Positions 16,298-25,763 are shown, counted from the stretch's first letter. The stretch: DNA of 64,000 nucleotides from Sphingobacterium gobiense (GCF_002980575.1 NZ_PVBS01000002.1:1-64000), one strand, 5' to 3'. Notes: generated from the letters alone by a model not told the origin. Numbers and translations: made by a program.

Positions 16298-17242
16298 TTA
16301 ATCATCATTTCCTCTTTCTTTTTCCTCTTCTCCATTGAACAAAATTTCACCGTACATGCCTATTTTATACTTCCCATCATTCTTAACCTTCACTTTTATC
16401 GCGTATACCATGTTTGCCCTTTCGTCTTTCGTTTGGATAGTTTTTGGCGTAAACTCTGCTTTGTCACTTATCCAAGTTATTATTCCCGCTGTTTCCTTAT
16501 ATCCTCCGTTGCCGTCATCGGTGTTTACGCTTACCTTTTGGTTGAGCTTGATTTGGGATAACTGATTCCCTGTAATATAAGCGCGCAAGGTGATATTGGA
16601 TAGATCCGCAATTTTGTATAACGGTTTCCCCACAGTAGCCATCTCATTGGCTTCAGCATATTTGGTTAATACTGTTCCCGCTATAGGATTTACAATATGG
16701 CATTTGCTTAGTTGATCTTCTAATTGTTCAATCTGTATCTGCAACGGAATAGCGTCTTTGCTGATACCTTCGCTAGAGATGCTTAATGATGATTTCTGTG
16801 CTTCAATTTGCTTTTTCAGCACTGCGATCTGCGCGTTCATATCGTCTAACTGCTTGGGTGTTGCTGCATCACCTTTTACTAGATTAATTATTCGGGCCTT
16901 CTCTTTTTCGGCAGTTCGTAATTGCTCCCCCAGGGCAGATAACTGAACTGGGATGTTCGGTTTTTTTCCGGTTAATGCGCGTACCTGCGCCTCCAATTGT
17001 CTTTTCTTTAAATGCAACTGCACACTGTCAACATAACCAATTTGTTCCCCGGCCTGTAGGGTTTGTCCTTCCGCTATATCAAAAGCTTTTATCATGCCTT
17101 GGGTCTCGGCTGATATAATCGTTTCTTCGGCTTCAAACGAACCCGATGCATCAAAAGAATGTCGATTGGTGTTACACGCCGATAAAATAACTATTATCAT
17201 TATTTTAGATAAAAAAAAGCGATTTTCTGGTGCTGTATTCAT
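16298..17242 (-). CDS. HlyD/YbhG-type periplasmic adaptor lipoprotein
   Basis: 314 residues with a lipobox (VILSAC, Cys about residue 23), two biotinyl-lipoyl half domains around a long coiled-coil hairpin (about 75-165), and a beta-barrel domain. It bridges the ABC permease and the TolC-like duct. The end is acidic (EEEKERGNDD). It lies 11 bases after the TolC gene and 5 before the first ATPase. Confidence 0.9.
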   Translation of the reverse strand: MNTAPENRFFLSKIMIIVILSACNTNRHSFDASGSFEAEETIISAETQGMIKAFDIAEGQTLQAGEQIGYVDSVQLHLKKRQLEAQVRALTGKKPNIPVQLSALGEQLRTAEKEKARIINLVKGDAATPKQLDDMNAQIAVLKKQIEAQKSSLSISSEGISKDAIPLQIQIEQLEDQLSKCHIVNPIAGTVLTKYAEANEMATVGKPLYKIADLSNITLRAYITGNQLSQIKLNQKVSVNTDDGNGGYKETAGIITWISDKAEFTPKTIQTKDERANMVYAIKVKVKNDGKYKIGMYGEILFNGEEEKERGNDD

Positions 17243-17253
17243 TGTTGTCTATT

Positions 17254-18537
17254 TTAATTCCCTGAAGTTGTTTTAAAACTATACTGTGCCATCAAAAGCT
17301 GTATCTCGTGGATAATCATATTTTGTTTTGCCTGGTCTTCTGCGTTGATATATATGAGATAATCGTTTGTAGTCGTTGCGCCGTACGCCAACTGGTTTTG
17401 TGCAGATAGCTTTACATTCTCCCTTAATTGAACAATATCCCGATCTGTTTGTATCAGTTCTTCCAGTTTTGCTATTTCACTATCCTGTTGTTTTAATGTA
17501 AGGTTCGTATTGAATAAAAACGTTTCTTTTTGCACTTGCAACGCGTTTTGACTTAGATTCAGCAACTGCTTTTCTTGTTTCCGTGTATAGAAACTAGCGA
17601 TGTTCCACGTAAGGCGGACACCTCCGATATAATACAAATCAAAATTATTGTTCAACATATTTAGCCCAGGCCTGCCATACCCTCCTTGAAAGAAAAGACT
17701 AAAGTGCGGCAAAGCCTTGGTATCTATCAGTTTGTTGTGCACGTCAAAAGTTTTCTTTTGTGTTTCAAATAATTTTAATTCCGGACGGTTGATTTCTGTC
17801 ATTAGAGAAGTTGCTGTAAATGGTTTTTCCAATATGGTGTGTTCATCAATGGTCCGATTGATGAATAGGGAAAGCATATCGACATAACCTTTCCGCGTGG
17901 CTTTCAACTCAATGGTACGCTGATCTGCTTTCAATAACTCCGCTCCCAATACATCGCTACTACTTTTTAAAGCAATTCCATTAGCAATGGCGACGTCGTT
18001 TCTGTTCATCCCGGAACGGATGTCCTTTTTTAAGACTTCAGCCTGGGCTATCTGAGCATCAATCAATAGGATTCCAAAATAGAATTGGTTGATACGTTCT
18101 TTCAATTTGTACAATTCCACTTCTACTTTTTGTTTCTCGACAGCTGCATTAGCGTATACAAGTTCCTTTTGGTGTTTTACCATAAACAAATCCGTAAGCG
18201 GTTGCGATACTTCTCCATATAATTTGTACTGATCTTTGTTCATAGAAGGAATATCGATGTGAGGAATAGATATAGGTATTTGTGTTACGTCCGATTGGTA
18301 ACTCGCTTGTCCTCCTACATTTATCTGCGGTAGATAGCCTTTTGAAGCGTTGGTCAAAGAATATTCTTTTGTTTTCTCTAACAGCGCATATTGTTTTACC
18401 AAAGGATAGTTGTTTTCTGCAAGTCGATAGCAAACGTCAAGGTTTAATGATCGGGATGACTGCGCATAGATGTAGTTATTTGTTATTAACCAGCAGCCAA
18501 TAATAGTTAATACCCGTCTAAATACTATTCTAATCAT
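17254..18537 (-). CDS. TolC family outer membrane efflux protein
   Basis: 427 residues with a signal peptide ending near YAQS and two repeats of long amphipathic helices (YRLAENNYPLVKQYALLEKT; QNALQVQKETFLFN...), the outer membrane factor fold. It forms the exit duct of the efflux pump. A copy of the TetR palindrome lies 19 bases upstream of its start, within the short gap after the regulator gene. Confidence 0.92.
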   Translation of the reverse strand: MIRIVFRRVLTIIGCWLITNNYIYAQSSRSLNLDVCYRLAENNYPLVKQYALLEKTKEYSLTNASKGYLPQINVGGQASYQSDVTQIPISIPHIDIPSMNKDQYKLYGEVSQPLTDLFMVKHQKELVYANAAVEKQKVEVELYKLKERINQFYFGILLIDAQIAQAEVLKKDIRSGMNRNDVAIANGIALKSSSDVLGAELLKADQRTIELKATRKGYVDMLSLFINRTIDEHTILEKPFTATSLMTEINRPELKLFETQKKTFDVHNKLIDTKALPHFSLFFQGGYGRPGLNMLNNNFDLYYIGGVRLTWNIASFYTRKQEKQLLNLSQNALQVQKETFLFNTNLTLKQQDSEIAKLEELIQTDRDIVQLRENVKLSAQNQLAYGATTTNDYLIYINAEDQAKQNMIIHEIQLLMAQYSFKTTSGN

Positions 18538-18555
18538 GATCTTAATTATTTTGTT

Positions 18556-18571
18556 TTAATCATTTGATTAA
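18556..18571. promoter_or_regulatory. TetR-type operator upstream of tolC
   Basis: TTAATCATTTGATTAA, a perfect 7-2-7 palindrome. It is the exact reverse complement of the site upstream of the tetR gene (19256-19271). Two copies flanking the regulator gene strongly suggest that it binds here. Confidence 0.8.
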
Positions 18572-18592
18572 TGATGACGTAAAAAAAACACT

Positions 18593-19195
18593 TTATGTTT
18601 CCAGCATCATTTTTGCCCATTTAGCTATTAAAATTTTTCTTTCTTCCATCTGTTTTTTAAAAATTTTATCATCTGCAAATAGAATTTGTTTTGCTATGAA
18701 AGGGAAAATTGTCATTCCAAGCAACGACACAATAAACTGTACAGGTTCTAGGTCTGGTCTTCTCTCTCGCAATTGGCGGATAAAAGAAGAATGTTGCAGT
18801 AGTTTCCTAACCTGCAATCTGTCTTTAAAGCCTTCCGGATTTGCCTTTATCTCTCCTAAAACAAATAGAGGCAAATCGGGGTTATCAACTAGCAAAACGA
18901 TATAGTTTTCGACAAGGGCCTCCATCTTTTCTTCCAATGTTAGATCATCGTTGTTGACTATGGGTAAGATCACGCTAAATAACAACTGCAGCTTCTCCGC
19001 CATAATCAACTGGAACAATTTTTCTTTACTGCGGAAATAATAGTTGAGCAAAGCCAGATTAATGCCTGCTTCTTCAGCAATATCACGTGTACGCGTCCCT
19101 ACATAGCCTTTTTGTGTAAACACTTTACTCGCTGCTTGTATAATTTTCTCCTCTGTAGACGTATCTAAACGCTTTGCTTCTTTGCTTTTTGTCAT
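18593..19195 (-). CDS. TetR/AcrR family repressor of the efflux operon
   Basis: 200 residues; the helix-turn-helix is TRDIAEEAGINLALLNYYF (about 36-54), and the rest is an alpha-helical ligand pocket and dimer interface. Gene order (TetR, then adaptor, ATPases and two permeases) parallels E. coli ybiH(cecR)-ybhGFSR, with a TolC gene added. Expected to repress itself and the pump until it binds an exported compound. Confidence 0.9.
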   Translation of the reverse strand: MTKSKEAKRLDTSTEEKIIQAASKVFTQKGYVGTRTRDIAEEAGINLALLNYYFRSKEKLFQLIMAEKLQLLFSVILPIVNNDDLTLEEKMEALVENYIVLLVDNPDLPLFVLGEIKANPEGFKDRLQVRKLLQHSSFIRQLRERRPDLEPVQFIVSLLGMTIFPFIAKQILFADDKIFKKQMEERKILIAKWAKMMLET

Positions 19196-19218
19196 GTAAC
19201 CAATATCCTTTAACGCAA

Positions 19219-19271
19219 CAAATATAAAAACTAATTTGTTAATTAACCAAATATTTTAATCAAATGATTAA
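19219..19271 (-). promoter_or_regulatory. tetR promoter and operator
   Basis: The minus strand has TATATTTG (plus 19219-19226) as -7 and a TTG 22 bases upstream. A GTTAATTAAC palindrome (19238-19247) lies between them and the palindrome TTAATCAAATGATTAA occupies 19256-19271, flanked by TT and AA to give 20 symmetrical bases. Confidence 0.7.
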
Positions 19272-19397
19272 AAACAATCATGCTACGCTGATCATATCAA
19301 GACCGTTAAGAGAACAAGCGCATGGCAGAAATATTATAAAAAGCTTCCCGAGATAACAACAATTTTAGCTATCGCAGATAATCGCACATTACAACGC

Positions 19398-19435
19398 AAA
19401 AAAATGGGACAAGTCTTTCCTTTTAGACTTGCCCC
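19398..19435 (-). terminator. Terminator of the tRNA-Lys gene
   Basis: On the minus strand GGGGCAAGTCT (plus 19425-19435) pairs with AGACTTGTCCC (19406-19416), an 8-base loop between them, and is followed by a run of seven T. This is a canonical intrinsic terminator seven bases after the tRNA. Confidence 0.88.
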
Positions 19436-19441
19436 AAGAAG

Positions 19442-19514
19442 TGACCCCGGAGAGGCTCGAACTCTCGACCCACTGATTAAGAGTCAGTTGCTCTACCAAC
19501 TGAGCTACGGAGTC
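19442..19514 (-). tRNA. tRNA-Lys (anticodon CTT)
   Basis: A 73-base cloverleaf without encoded CCA. Acceptor GACTCCG pairs with CGGGGTC (one U-G), D-arm GCTCAGTTGGTAGAGC, anticodon stem ACTGA/TCAGT around loop CTCTTAA (anticodon CTT, reading AAG), T-arm GAGAG-TTCGAGC-CTCTC, discriminator A. Confidence 0.97.
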
Positions 19515-19640
19515 TGTTAATACAAATGTAAGCGCTCTTCTGTAAAATACCAATAATTTTTGGTTTTTAACGGGTTCCTCTAACATTTGATCTCTTCCAA
19601 CCAACGTATAAGCGAATTATTTAATGCGTGAAATTTAGTG

Positions 19641-19648
19641 TACTTTTG
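19641..19648 (+). promoter_or_regulatory. Promoter -7 box of the MFS gene
   Basis: TACTTTTG matches TAnnTTTG. It lies inside the longest reading of the gene, which shows that translation starts at the later ATG (19670). Confidence 0.55.
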
Positions 19649-19669
19649 CCTCAAAATCAGGATGTAGCC

Positions 19670-20848
19670 ATGGACTCGTCAACAAACACGCAAAGCACGG
19701 CAATGTATGGAAGCAAACAACGGATACGTTTAGCCGTTTCGCTATTCTATTTCGGACAAGGATTGGCCTTCGCTAGCTGGGCAAGTCGTATTCCTGTGAT
19801 AAAGTCACAATTACAACTTACGGAAGCAGAGTTAGGCACGGTTTTGCTCGCGTTGCCTATCGGTCAGTTGTTGACAATGCCCATTTCGGGAAGATTGGTT
19901 AGCAAATACGGAAGCCATCACATTATGCCCATCGCCGCAGTTTTCTATTTAATGGTGTTATGCAGTATTCCTTATTCAACAAACGCCTGGCAATTAGGAG
20001 GCACGCTCCTGCTTTTCGGTGTCGTTGGAAATATATGTAACATCTCCGTCAACACACAAGGAGTATTAGCTGAACGCCTTTACAAGAAATCAATCATGTC
20101 ATCCTTTCATGGCTCCTGGAGTATCGCCGGTTTTACAGGTGCTATAATTGGTCTGATTTCTTTTAATATAGATTTATCTACCCAAACGCACTTCTATATT
20201 GTTATGGGTTTGATGCTCATTAATATTTTTCTAAACAGGGCTTATCTTGTACAGGACATTACCAATTCATCTGAAAAAAAATCCTTCTCATTTAAACCGG
20301 ACCGCCTTTTAATATCCTTAGGCGTCATTGGTTTTTGCAGTATGGCAACTGAAGGCGCAATGTTTGATTGGAGTGGCGTTTATTTTCATGATATTGTGTT
20401 AGCGCCAGAAAAATGGACCACCCTAGGGTATGCCTCTTTCATGGTCATGATGGCGTTGGGACGATTTGTCGGTGACGCGGTCATTAGCCGAATTGGCCGT
20501 AAACGAACATTACAGATTAGCGGAATCCTCATGTTTGTGGGCATGATGAGCGCCGTGATTTTCCCAGAACTTATTCTATGTACACTGGCTTTTATGCTCG
20601 TCGGATTAGGCGTTGCTTGTAACATACCATCTGTATACTCCGTTGCAGGAACACACAAAACCATCTCCTCCGGAGTGGCCTTAGCAATGGTCTCTAGCGT
20701 GAGCTATTTAGGCTTCCTAATGGGCCCACCACTTATTGGTTATATAGCAGAGGTATTTAGTTTACGATATTCTTTCGGGGTATTCGCTTGTTTTGGCTTG
20801 CTGATGTTTGCGTTGACCAGCCGGCTTACTGTATTTAATAAAAATTAA
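19670..20848 (+). CDS. Major facilitator superfamily transporter
   Basis: 392 residues from ATG 19670, about 12 membrane helices. The loop after helix 2 carries GRLVSKYGSHHIM, a relaxed form of the MFS A-motif, and its counterpart GDAVISRIGRKRT follows helix 8. The ASWASRIPVIKSQLQLTEAE start is typical of the YbjJ/FucP-like MFS group often labelled as sugar or drug transporters. The substrate is not determinable. It ends two bases before the convergent lacI-type gene, with no terminator seen, and is probably unrelated to the pectin genes. Confidence 0.85.
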   Translation: MDSSTNTQSTAMYGSKQRIRLAVSLFYFGQGLAFASWASRIPVIKSQLQLTEAELGTVLLALPIGQLLTMPISGRLVSKYGSHHIMPIAAVFYLMVLCSIPYSTNAWQLGGTLLLFGVVGNICNISVNTQGVLAERLYKKSIMSSFHGSWSIAGFTGAIIGLISFNIDLSTQTHFYIVMGLMLINIFLNRAYLVQDITNSSEKKSFSFKPDRLLISLGVIGFCSMATEGAMFDWSGVYFHDIVLAPEKWTTLGYASFMVMMALGRFVGDAVISRIGRKRTLQISGILMFVGMMSAVIFPELILCTLAFMLVGLGVACNIPSVYSVAGTHKTISSGVALAMVSSVSYLGFLMGPPLIGYIAEVFSLRYSFGVFACFGLLMFALTSRLTVFNKN

Positions 20849-20850
20849 CG

Positions 20851-21864
20851 CTATAAGCCTTGCTCTATCAAGGTCGTCGGAAACACAATTGTTTCAAACT
20901 CCTCGATAAGATGTTTAGACTCAATTTGCTGAATCAATAGTTCTGCGGCTTTCTCGCCCATCTCAAACGCCGGTTGCCGTACTGCTGTAATAGGAGGCGA
21001 GAAAAGATTTACAACTTTAGAATTTGTAAAGCCCGTAACCTCAATTTTCGTCAAGTCTGCCCCTGGCCGTGCTTTCATCGCCTCCAGATATCCCATGCTC
21101 AATTTATCTCCTGAGATAAAAATAGCATCATATTCCTCTTGTAAAAGTTCTGTCACGGCCTGTTCAATTTCGTCCTGGTGAAGTCCTCCATATTCACAAT
21201 GCTTAACAAGCTCGGGAAGATATGGAAGTCCATTCGCTTCTAATCCCATCTTATAGCCTTCAAGCCGTTCCCGCGTAATAGAAAGTTTTCTTGTTCCGGT
21301 AAGGTGGGCAATCTTTCGTTTTCCTTTTCTGACAAGATATTGAATGGCATCGAATCCTCCCTGACGATTATCTGCAATTACCTTATGACATCTTAAATCG
21401 TTGGGTACCCGATCAAAGAAAACAATGGGAAAACCTTTATTCATAAGTTGTTCCAGATAAGAAAAATCAGTTGTTTCGGAAGATAATGCGATGAGAAGAC
21501 CGTCCGTTGAACGAGAATAAAGATATTCTACGTTCGACCGTTCTCGAACAGAGGACTCACGCATTTGAGAAATAACAACTTGATAGTTCTTGCTATAAGC
21601 GACTGACTCTATTCCATCAATAACCTGCGAGAAAAAATTATTGGCAATCTCCGTCACGATTACCCCGATACTATAACTTTTCTTCTCCTTTAAGCTTCTC
21701 GCAATAGGATTTGCGCGATAGTTTATTTTTTCCGCATACTCCAACACCATTCTTTTCGTGTCTGTACTGATTTCATAGCTATCTCGTAAAGCTCTGGAAA
21801 CGGTAGAAGTGGAAAGGTTTAAGGCCTTTGCAATATCTTTTATCGTATAGTTCTCAAACGCCAT
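20851..21864 (-). CDS. LacI family transcriptional regulator of the galacturonate/pectin genes
   Basis: 337 residues: an N-terminal helix-turn-helix (YTIKDIAKALNLSTSTVSRALRD), the hinge helix region (NPIARSLKEKKS), then a periplasmic-binding-protein-like effector domain (IGVIVTEIANNFFSQVIDG to the C-terminus). It is the last gene of a 17-kb co-directional run of pectin catabolism genes. LacI-type palindromes with a central CG stand at three upstream points in this locus and are its likely targets. The inducer is probably a uronate or KDG-type intermediate (inference). Confidence 0.92.
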   Translation of the reverse strand: MAFENYTIKDIAKALNLSTSTVSRALRDSYEISTDTKRMVLEYAEKINYRANPIARSLKEKKSYSIGVIVTEIANNFFSQVIDGIESVAYSKNYQVVISQMRESSVRERSNVEYLYSRSTDGLLIALSSETTDFSYLEQLMNKGFPIVFFDRVPNDLRCHKVIADNRQGGFDAIQYLVRKGKRKIAHLTGTRKLSITRERLEGYKMGLEANGLPYLPELVKHCEYGGLHQDEIEQAVTELLQEEYDAIFISGDKLSMGYLEAMKARPGADLTKIEVTGFTNSKVVNLFSPPITAVRQPAFEMGEKAAELLIQQIESKHLIEEFETIVFPTTLIEQGL

Positions 21865-21866
21865 AA

Positions 21867-21893
21867 TAGGTAATTATGTTGTAATATTACCTA
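21867..21893. promoter_or_regulatory. Inverted repeat in front of the lacI-type gene
   Basis: Perfect 8-bp arms TAGGTAAT (21867-21874) and ATTACCTA (21886-21893), 11 bases apart, two bases before the start codon; the right arm overlaps the small palindrome GTAATATTAC. It does not resemble the central-CG operators elsewhere in the locus, so it may be a different control site or an mRNA hairpin that limits translation. Confidence 0.45.
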
Positions 21894-21945
21894 AAATAGC
21901 TGAGATATTGAAATAGGCAGGATATTTAACCCGCCCATTCCGCTA

Positions 21946-23565
21946 TTAGAAAATATATTTCGTACTTAGGAAATTAGAGCTGTGATCACGCACTATTTCG
22001 TTCAACACCTTTTTATTTTTATCTGTATCTTTCGTCGCCACAAGTGATCGGATGGAGAACGACCGTAGGGCATCTACTACCGACAATGTTCCCTCGGCAC
22101 TGTCTTTTCTTCCCGTGAAGGGAAATGTATCCGGACCCCGTTGGCACTGACAATTGATATTAACCCGGCTTACTTGATTGACTAACGGATCTATTAAAGA
22201 CGAAATAACAGCATGGTTGTTACTAAATATACTAACTTGCTGTCCATGAGAAGATTCAATTAAATATTCGATAGGTTCTTCCAAGTCATCAAATGGAATG
22301 ACGGGGATTACGGGACCAAATTGTTCTTCTCTGTAAAGTTTCATCTGCGAATTTACTGGATAAACGATAGCAGGATAAAAAAATGATTCGAGAACCTCCC
22401 CGCCATGTTCGTTAACCACTTTAGCACCGTTGGCTTTCGCATCTTCCAAGCACGCTGTCAAATAAGCTGGTTTATTGACTTCTGGTAGTGGCGTCAACGC
22501 CACACCTTTTTCCCAAGGCATTCCGTATTTCAATTTCCCGACTTCAGCACTTAACTTCTTCAAGAATTCGGGCGCTATACTACGATGTACATAGACGATC
22601 TTTAAGGCCGTGCATCGCTGTCCATTAAACGATAGCGAACCTAATACGGTTTCAGAGACAGCCAAATCAAGATCTGCATCTTTCGTAACGATTGCTGCAT
22701 TTTTAGCATCTAGCCCTAAAATAGCGCGTAACCTATTTACACGGGGATGCAGCTTCTTCAATTCATCCGCTACACGACTGGAACCGATAAGCGTTAATAC
22801 ATTAATTTTTCCCGATTGCATCAATTGGGGTACAATTTTATTCCCTCGACCGTAGATGGTATTTACTACTCCCTTCGGAAAACTGGTTCGAAACGCCTCC
22901 AATAACGGATAGTGCAATAATGTCCCATGTTTCGGTGGTTTAAACAACAGGGTATTACCCATAATCAACGCAGGGATGAGGGTCGTGAACGTTTCGTTCA
23001 ATGGATAGTTAAACGGCCCCATACAAAGCACGACACCTAACGGCGAACGACGAATCTGCGCTATGATCCCTTGTTCTATCTGGAAGCGCGACGAGTCTCT
23101 ATCCAAGTCCTTCAAGGCGTCAATTGTCGCATAAACATATTCTACTGTTCGGTCAAACTCTTTAACGGAGTCGGCGTAAGATTTTCCGATTTCCCACATG
23201 ATGAGCTTCACTACGATGTCTTTCTTCTCTAGCATCTTTTCCGTGAATCGCTCAACACATGTAATGCGGTCGGCCACACTCATCGTGGGCCACTCGCCCC
23301 GACCGTTGTCGTAGGCCTTCACAGCAGCTTCTAACGCGACCATCGATTCTTTTTCGGTACATACCGGATAGCTTCCTATCCGTTTTCGTACCAACCCCGC
23401 TTTTGTCTTTACACAAATGGGTGAAAATACCTCACTAGTCTCTCCTGTCCAGGTAAGCATTTCTCCGTTCGAGAGGAACGATCGCTGATCGATCTGCTCC
23501 GCTAAAGAAAATTCCACCGGAATGTCCTCTTCTTTATAGAAAATGTGCGCTAAGTCTAAATCCAT
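21946..23565 (-). CDS. GapN-like non-phosphorylating glyceraldehyde-3-phosphate dehydrogenase (ALDH superfamily)
   Basis: 539 residues. It matches plant and bacterial GapN in PLGVVLCMGPFNYPLN, NTLLFKPPKHG, the active-site Cys motif FNGQRCTALK and RGPDTFPFTGRKDS. It would oxidise glyceraldehyde 3-phosphate, a product of the adjacent KDPG aldolase, to 3-phosphoglycerate with NADP. Odd point: the usual ELGGK motif carrying the general-base Glu reads GLDAK here. Other ALDH substrates are possible. It is 7 bases after exuT and 81 before the regulator. Confidence 0.8.
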   Translation of the reverse strand: MDLDLAHIFYKEEDIPVEFSLAEQIDQRSFLSNGEMLTWTGETSEVFSPICVKTKAGLVRKRIGSYPVCTEKESMVALEAAVKAYDNGRGEWPTMSVADRITCVERFTEKMLEKKDIVVKLIMWEIGKSYADSVKEFDRTVEYVYATIDALKDLDRDSSRFQIEQGIIAQIRRSPLGVVLCMGPFNYPLNETFTTLIPALIMGNTLLFKPPKHGTLLHYPLLEAFRTSFPKGVVNTIYGRGNKIVPQLMQSGKINVLTLIGSSRVADELKKLHPRVNRLRAILGLDAKNAAIVTKDADLDLAVSETVLGSLSFNGQRCTALKIVYVHRSIAPEFLKKLSAEVGKLKYGMPWEKGVALTPLPEVNKPAYLTACLEDAKANGAKVVNEHGGEVLESFFYPAIVYPVNSQMKLYREEQFGPVIPVIPFDDLEEPIEYLIESSHGQQVSIFSNNHAVISSLIDPLVNQVSRVNINCQCQRGPDTFPFTGRKDSAEGTLSVVDALRSFSIRSLVATKDTDKNKKVLNEIVRDHSSNFLSTKYIF

Positions 23566-23572
23566 TTTACGA

Positions 23573-25030
23573 TTATCCTTTAATTATTTCCATTTTTGGC
23601 ACCAAGGTCTTCATTACTGCCCAGGCGATTAGATAGGCCACCGCACAGAAAGAAAAAACAATAAAATAACCTGCTTCTTCACCCTGAAAGCCCATAAAAA
23701 TCATCTGCGTTTCCGCGGTATAGTCAAACAGTTTTCCCGAACCGAAGTTGATGAAGGTCGAGCCTACTCCGCCTGCAAGACCGCCAATACCGGTAACGGT
23801 TGCGATCGCACTTCTTGGAAACATATCTCCTACAGTAGAAAATATATTCGCTGACCAAGCCTGATGTGCCGCACCAGCAAAGCCGATGAATATAACGGGC
23901 ACCCAGTAGGAAATATGCCCCAATGGCTGTGCGAATAATACCACCAGCGGCACGAAAGCAAACAGCAACATGGCTTTCATACGTCCGTCATAAGGGTTTA
24001 ATCCTTTTTTGTCAACAAAGTATGTGGGTAACCAACCTCCAATAATAGATAATAAAGTTATCAAGTATAATACGAACAGCGCCAATTGTCCCTCTGTATC
24101 CGATGATTTGATATCATAAACTGAAGAAAGGTACGCAGGCATCCAGAACAAAAAGAACCACCATACCCCATCTGTCATGAACTTACCGAATGCAAAAGCC
24201 CATGTTTGTTTGTGTTTGAAGCAGCTAGCGAAAGACATTTTTTTCTTTCCTGTAGGCGGGGCTACTCCTACGACATCCTCTGGTTCGATTTCGTCGCCAT
24301 CGCCATCCTGCATAATATAGGCTAACTCCGCCTTGTTAATCTTAGGGTGTTTATGGGGCTTCTTATACATAAAGATCCAGAAACCCATCCATATAAAACC
24401 GAGCGCACCGATAATGATAAATGACATCTCCCATCCCCAGTGAGCGGCGATTACGGGAATTGTAAGTGGGGCAGCCAATGCACCAATAGTTGCCCCTGCA
24501 TTGAAGATACTCGTCGAAAGCGCTCTATCCTTTTTAGGAAAAAATTCGGCGGTAGCTTTAATAGCTGCTGGAAAGTTTCCCGCTTCACCTACCGCTAGGA
24601 CAAAACGTGCAAAAATAAACAGGGTAACACTCACATTGACAACAAGCGCGACATCATTCACACGCCCAATTGCTTCTTTCGCTCCTTCGAATCCAACAAG
24701 CCATTCTCCGGCAACAATCCCTGAAGTGGCGATGCCACAAAAAGCATGTAATATTGCTCCGACGGACCAGATCCCTATAGCCCACAAAAAGCCTTTCTTC
24801 GTGTCAAGCCAGTCTACAAACCGGCCAGCGAACAACATACTTACAGCGTAAAATATAGAGAACAATGCCGTGATCAATCCATAGTCACTATTTGTCCAAT
24901 GGAACTCCGGAGCGATAAAATCTTTCCACGTGAGCGATAGCACCTGTCTATCCAAATAGTTAATCGTTGTTGCAAAAAATAGTAGCGAACATATCGTCCA
25001 TCTATAATTGCTTTTCTTTTCTATGTTCAT
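23573..25030 (-). CDS. exuT: Hexuronate (galacturonate/glucuronate) MFS transporter, ExuT type
   Basis: 485 residues with 12 or more membrane helices. The start RWTICSLLFFATTINYLDRQVLSL is characteristic of the anion:cation symporter branch containing ExuT. It has a hydrophilic insertion in the central loop (DGDGDEIEPEDVVGVAPPTGK, about residues 240-265). It would import monomeric galacturonate through the inner membrane. Located between eda and gapN in the uronate operon. Confidence 0.88.
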   Translation of the reverse strand: MNIEKKSNYRWTICSLLFFATTINYLDRQVLSLTWKDFIAPEFHWTNSDYGLITALFSIFYAVSMLFAGRFVDWLDTKKGFLWAIGIWSVGAILHAFCGIATSGIVAGEWLVGFEGAKEAIGRVNDVALVVNVSVTLFIFARFVLAVGEAGNFPAAIKATAEFFPKKDRALSTSIFNAGATIGALAAPLTIPVIAAHWGWEMSFIIIGALGFIWMGFWIFMYKKPHKHPKINKAELAYIMQDGDGDEIEPEDVVGVAPPTGKKKMSFASCFKHKQTWAFAFGKFMTDGVWWFFLFWMPAYLSSVYDIKSSDTEGQLALFVLYLITLLSIIGGWLPTYFVDKKGLNPYDGRMKAMLLFAFVPLVVLFAQPLGHISYWVPVIFIGFAGAAHQAWSANIFSTVGDMFPRSAIATVTGIGGLAGGVGSTFINFGSGKLFDYTAETQMIFMGFQGEEAGYFIVFSFCAVAYLIAWAVMKTLVPKMEIIKG

Positions 25031-25103
25031 TGGTATAGCGTTTTTGTTTATATTTTTTTGTAATTCGTTGTTCGTAATCGTAAAATGAATTGTTGTTTAT
25101 TTC

Positions 25104-25763
25104 TCATTTGTCAATCGATGCCTTTGCTTGTTCCACAAGCTGTAAAGCCTGTTGTGTTTTTTCGGCAAGTCCCTCTGTATTATTCGGGTTGATTAGCTTG
25201 CTGCCCATTCCAACTGCACAAACGCCAGCATTAAACCAAGATTTTAGGTTTTCTATTTCCAAATCCACGCCTCCAGTAGGGATAAATAGCTGACCTTTGA
25301 ACAGCTCTTTAATCGCAGACACGAATCCCGGTCCCAATACGTTCGCCGGAAAAAGCTTGATCAAAGACGCTTTATTCTGTTGCGCAAAAGCTATTTCTGT
25401 GGGTGTCATACAGCCCGGAATCCATAATAAATCGTGACTATGCGTTAAATCCCCTACTTCAGGGGTGACTATTGGTGCAACGATAAAGTCCGCGCCCAAA
25501 CTAATAAATTTTTCCGCTTCGGTATTGGTCTTAATTGTGCCGATACCTAACTGAAGATCAGGCATTTCTTCGTTTCGAGCATCTATTAATGCTTTAAAAA
25601 CGCGCTTTGCCTCGTCTCCACGATTTGTAAACTCAAAGACACGAATCCCCGATGCATATAACGTCTTTACAATAGCTATGCTTTCTTGTACGTCCGTGTG
25701 AAAAAACAACGGCAACATTCCCTGTTTTAAAATCGCATCTAAAACTTCTTTTCTTTTACCCAT
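25104..25763 (-). CDS. eda: KDPG/KHG aldolase
   Basis: 219-residue class I aldolase splitting 2-keto-3-deoxy-6-phosphogluconate into pyruvate and glyceraldehyde 3-phosphate. The Schiff-base Lys is in IKLFPA, the acid/base Glu in VFEFTNRG, and GGVDLEIENL forms the phosphate site. Normal length. Gaps of 92 bases to uxaC and 73 to exuT contain no recognised operator. Confidence 0.93.
   Translation of the reverse strand: MGKRKEVLDAILKQGMLPLFFHTDVQESIAIVKTLYASGIRVFEFTNRGDEAKRVFKALIDARNEEMPDLQLGIGTIKTNTEAEKFISLGADFIVAPIVTPEVGDLTHSHDLLWIPGCMTPTEIAFAQQNKASLIKLFPANVLGPGFVSAIKELFKGQLFIPTGGVDLEIENLKSWFNAGVCAVGMGSKLINPNNTEGLAEKTQQALQLVEQAKASIDK

Noticed and set aside
25031..25103. Gap before exuT examined for a LacI-type operator
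   Set aside because: No central-CG palindrome like those at 36.2 and 38.1 kb was found here or in the 25764-25855 gap.
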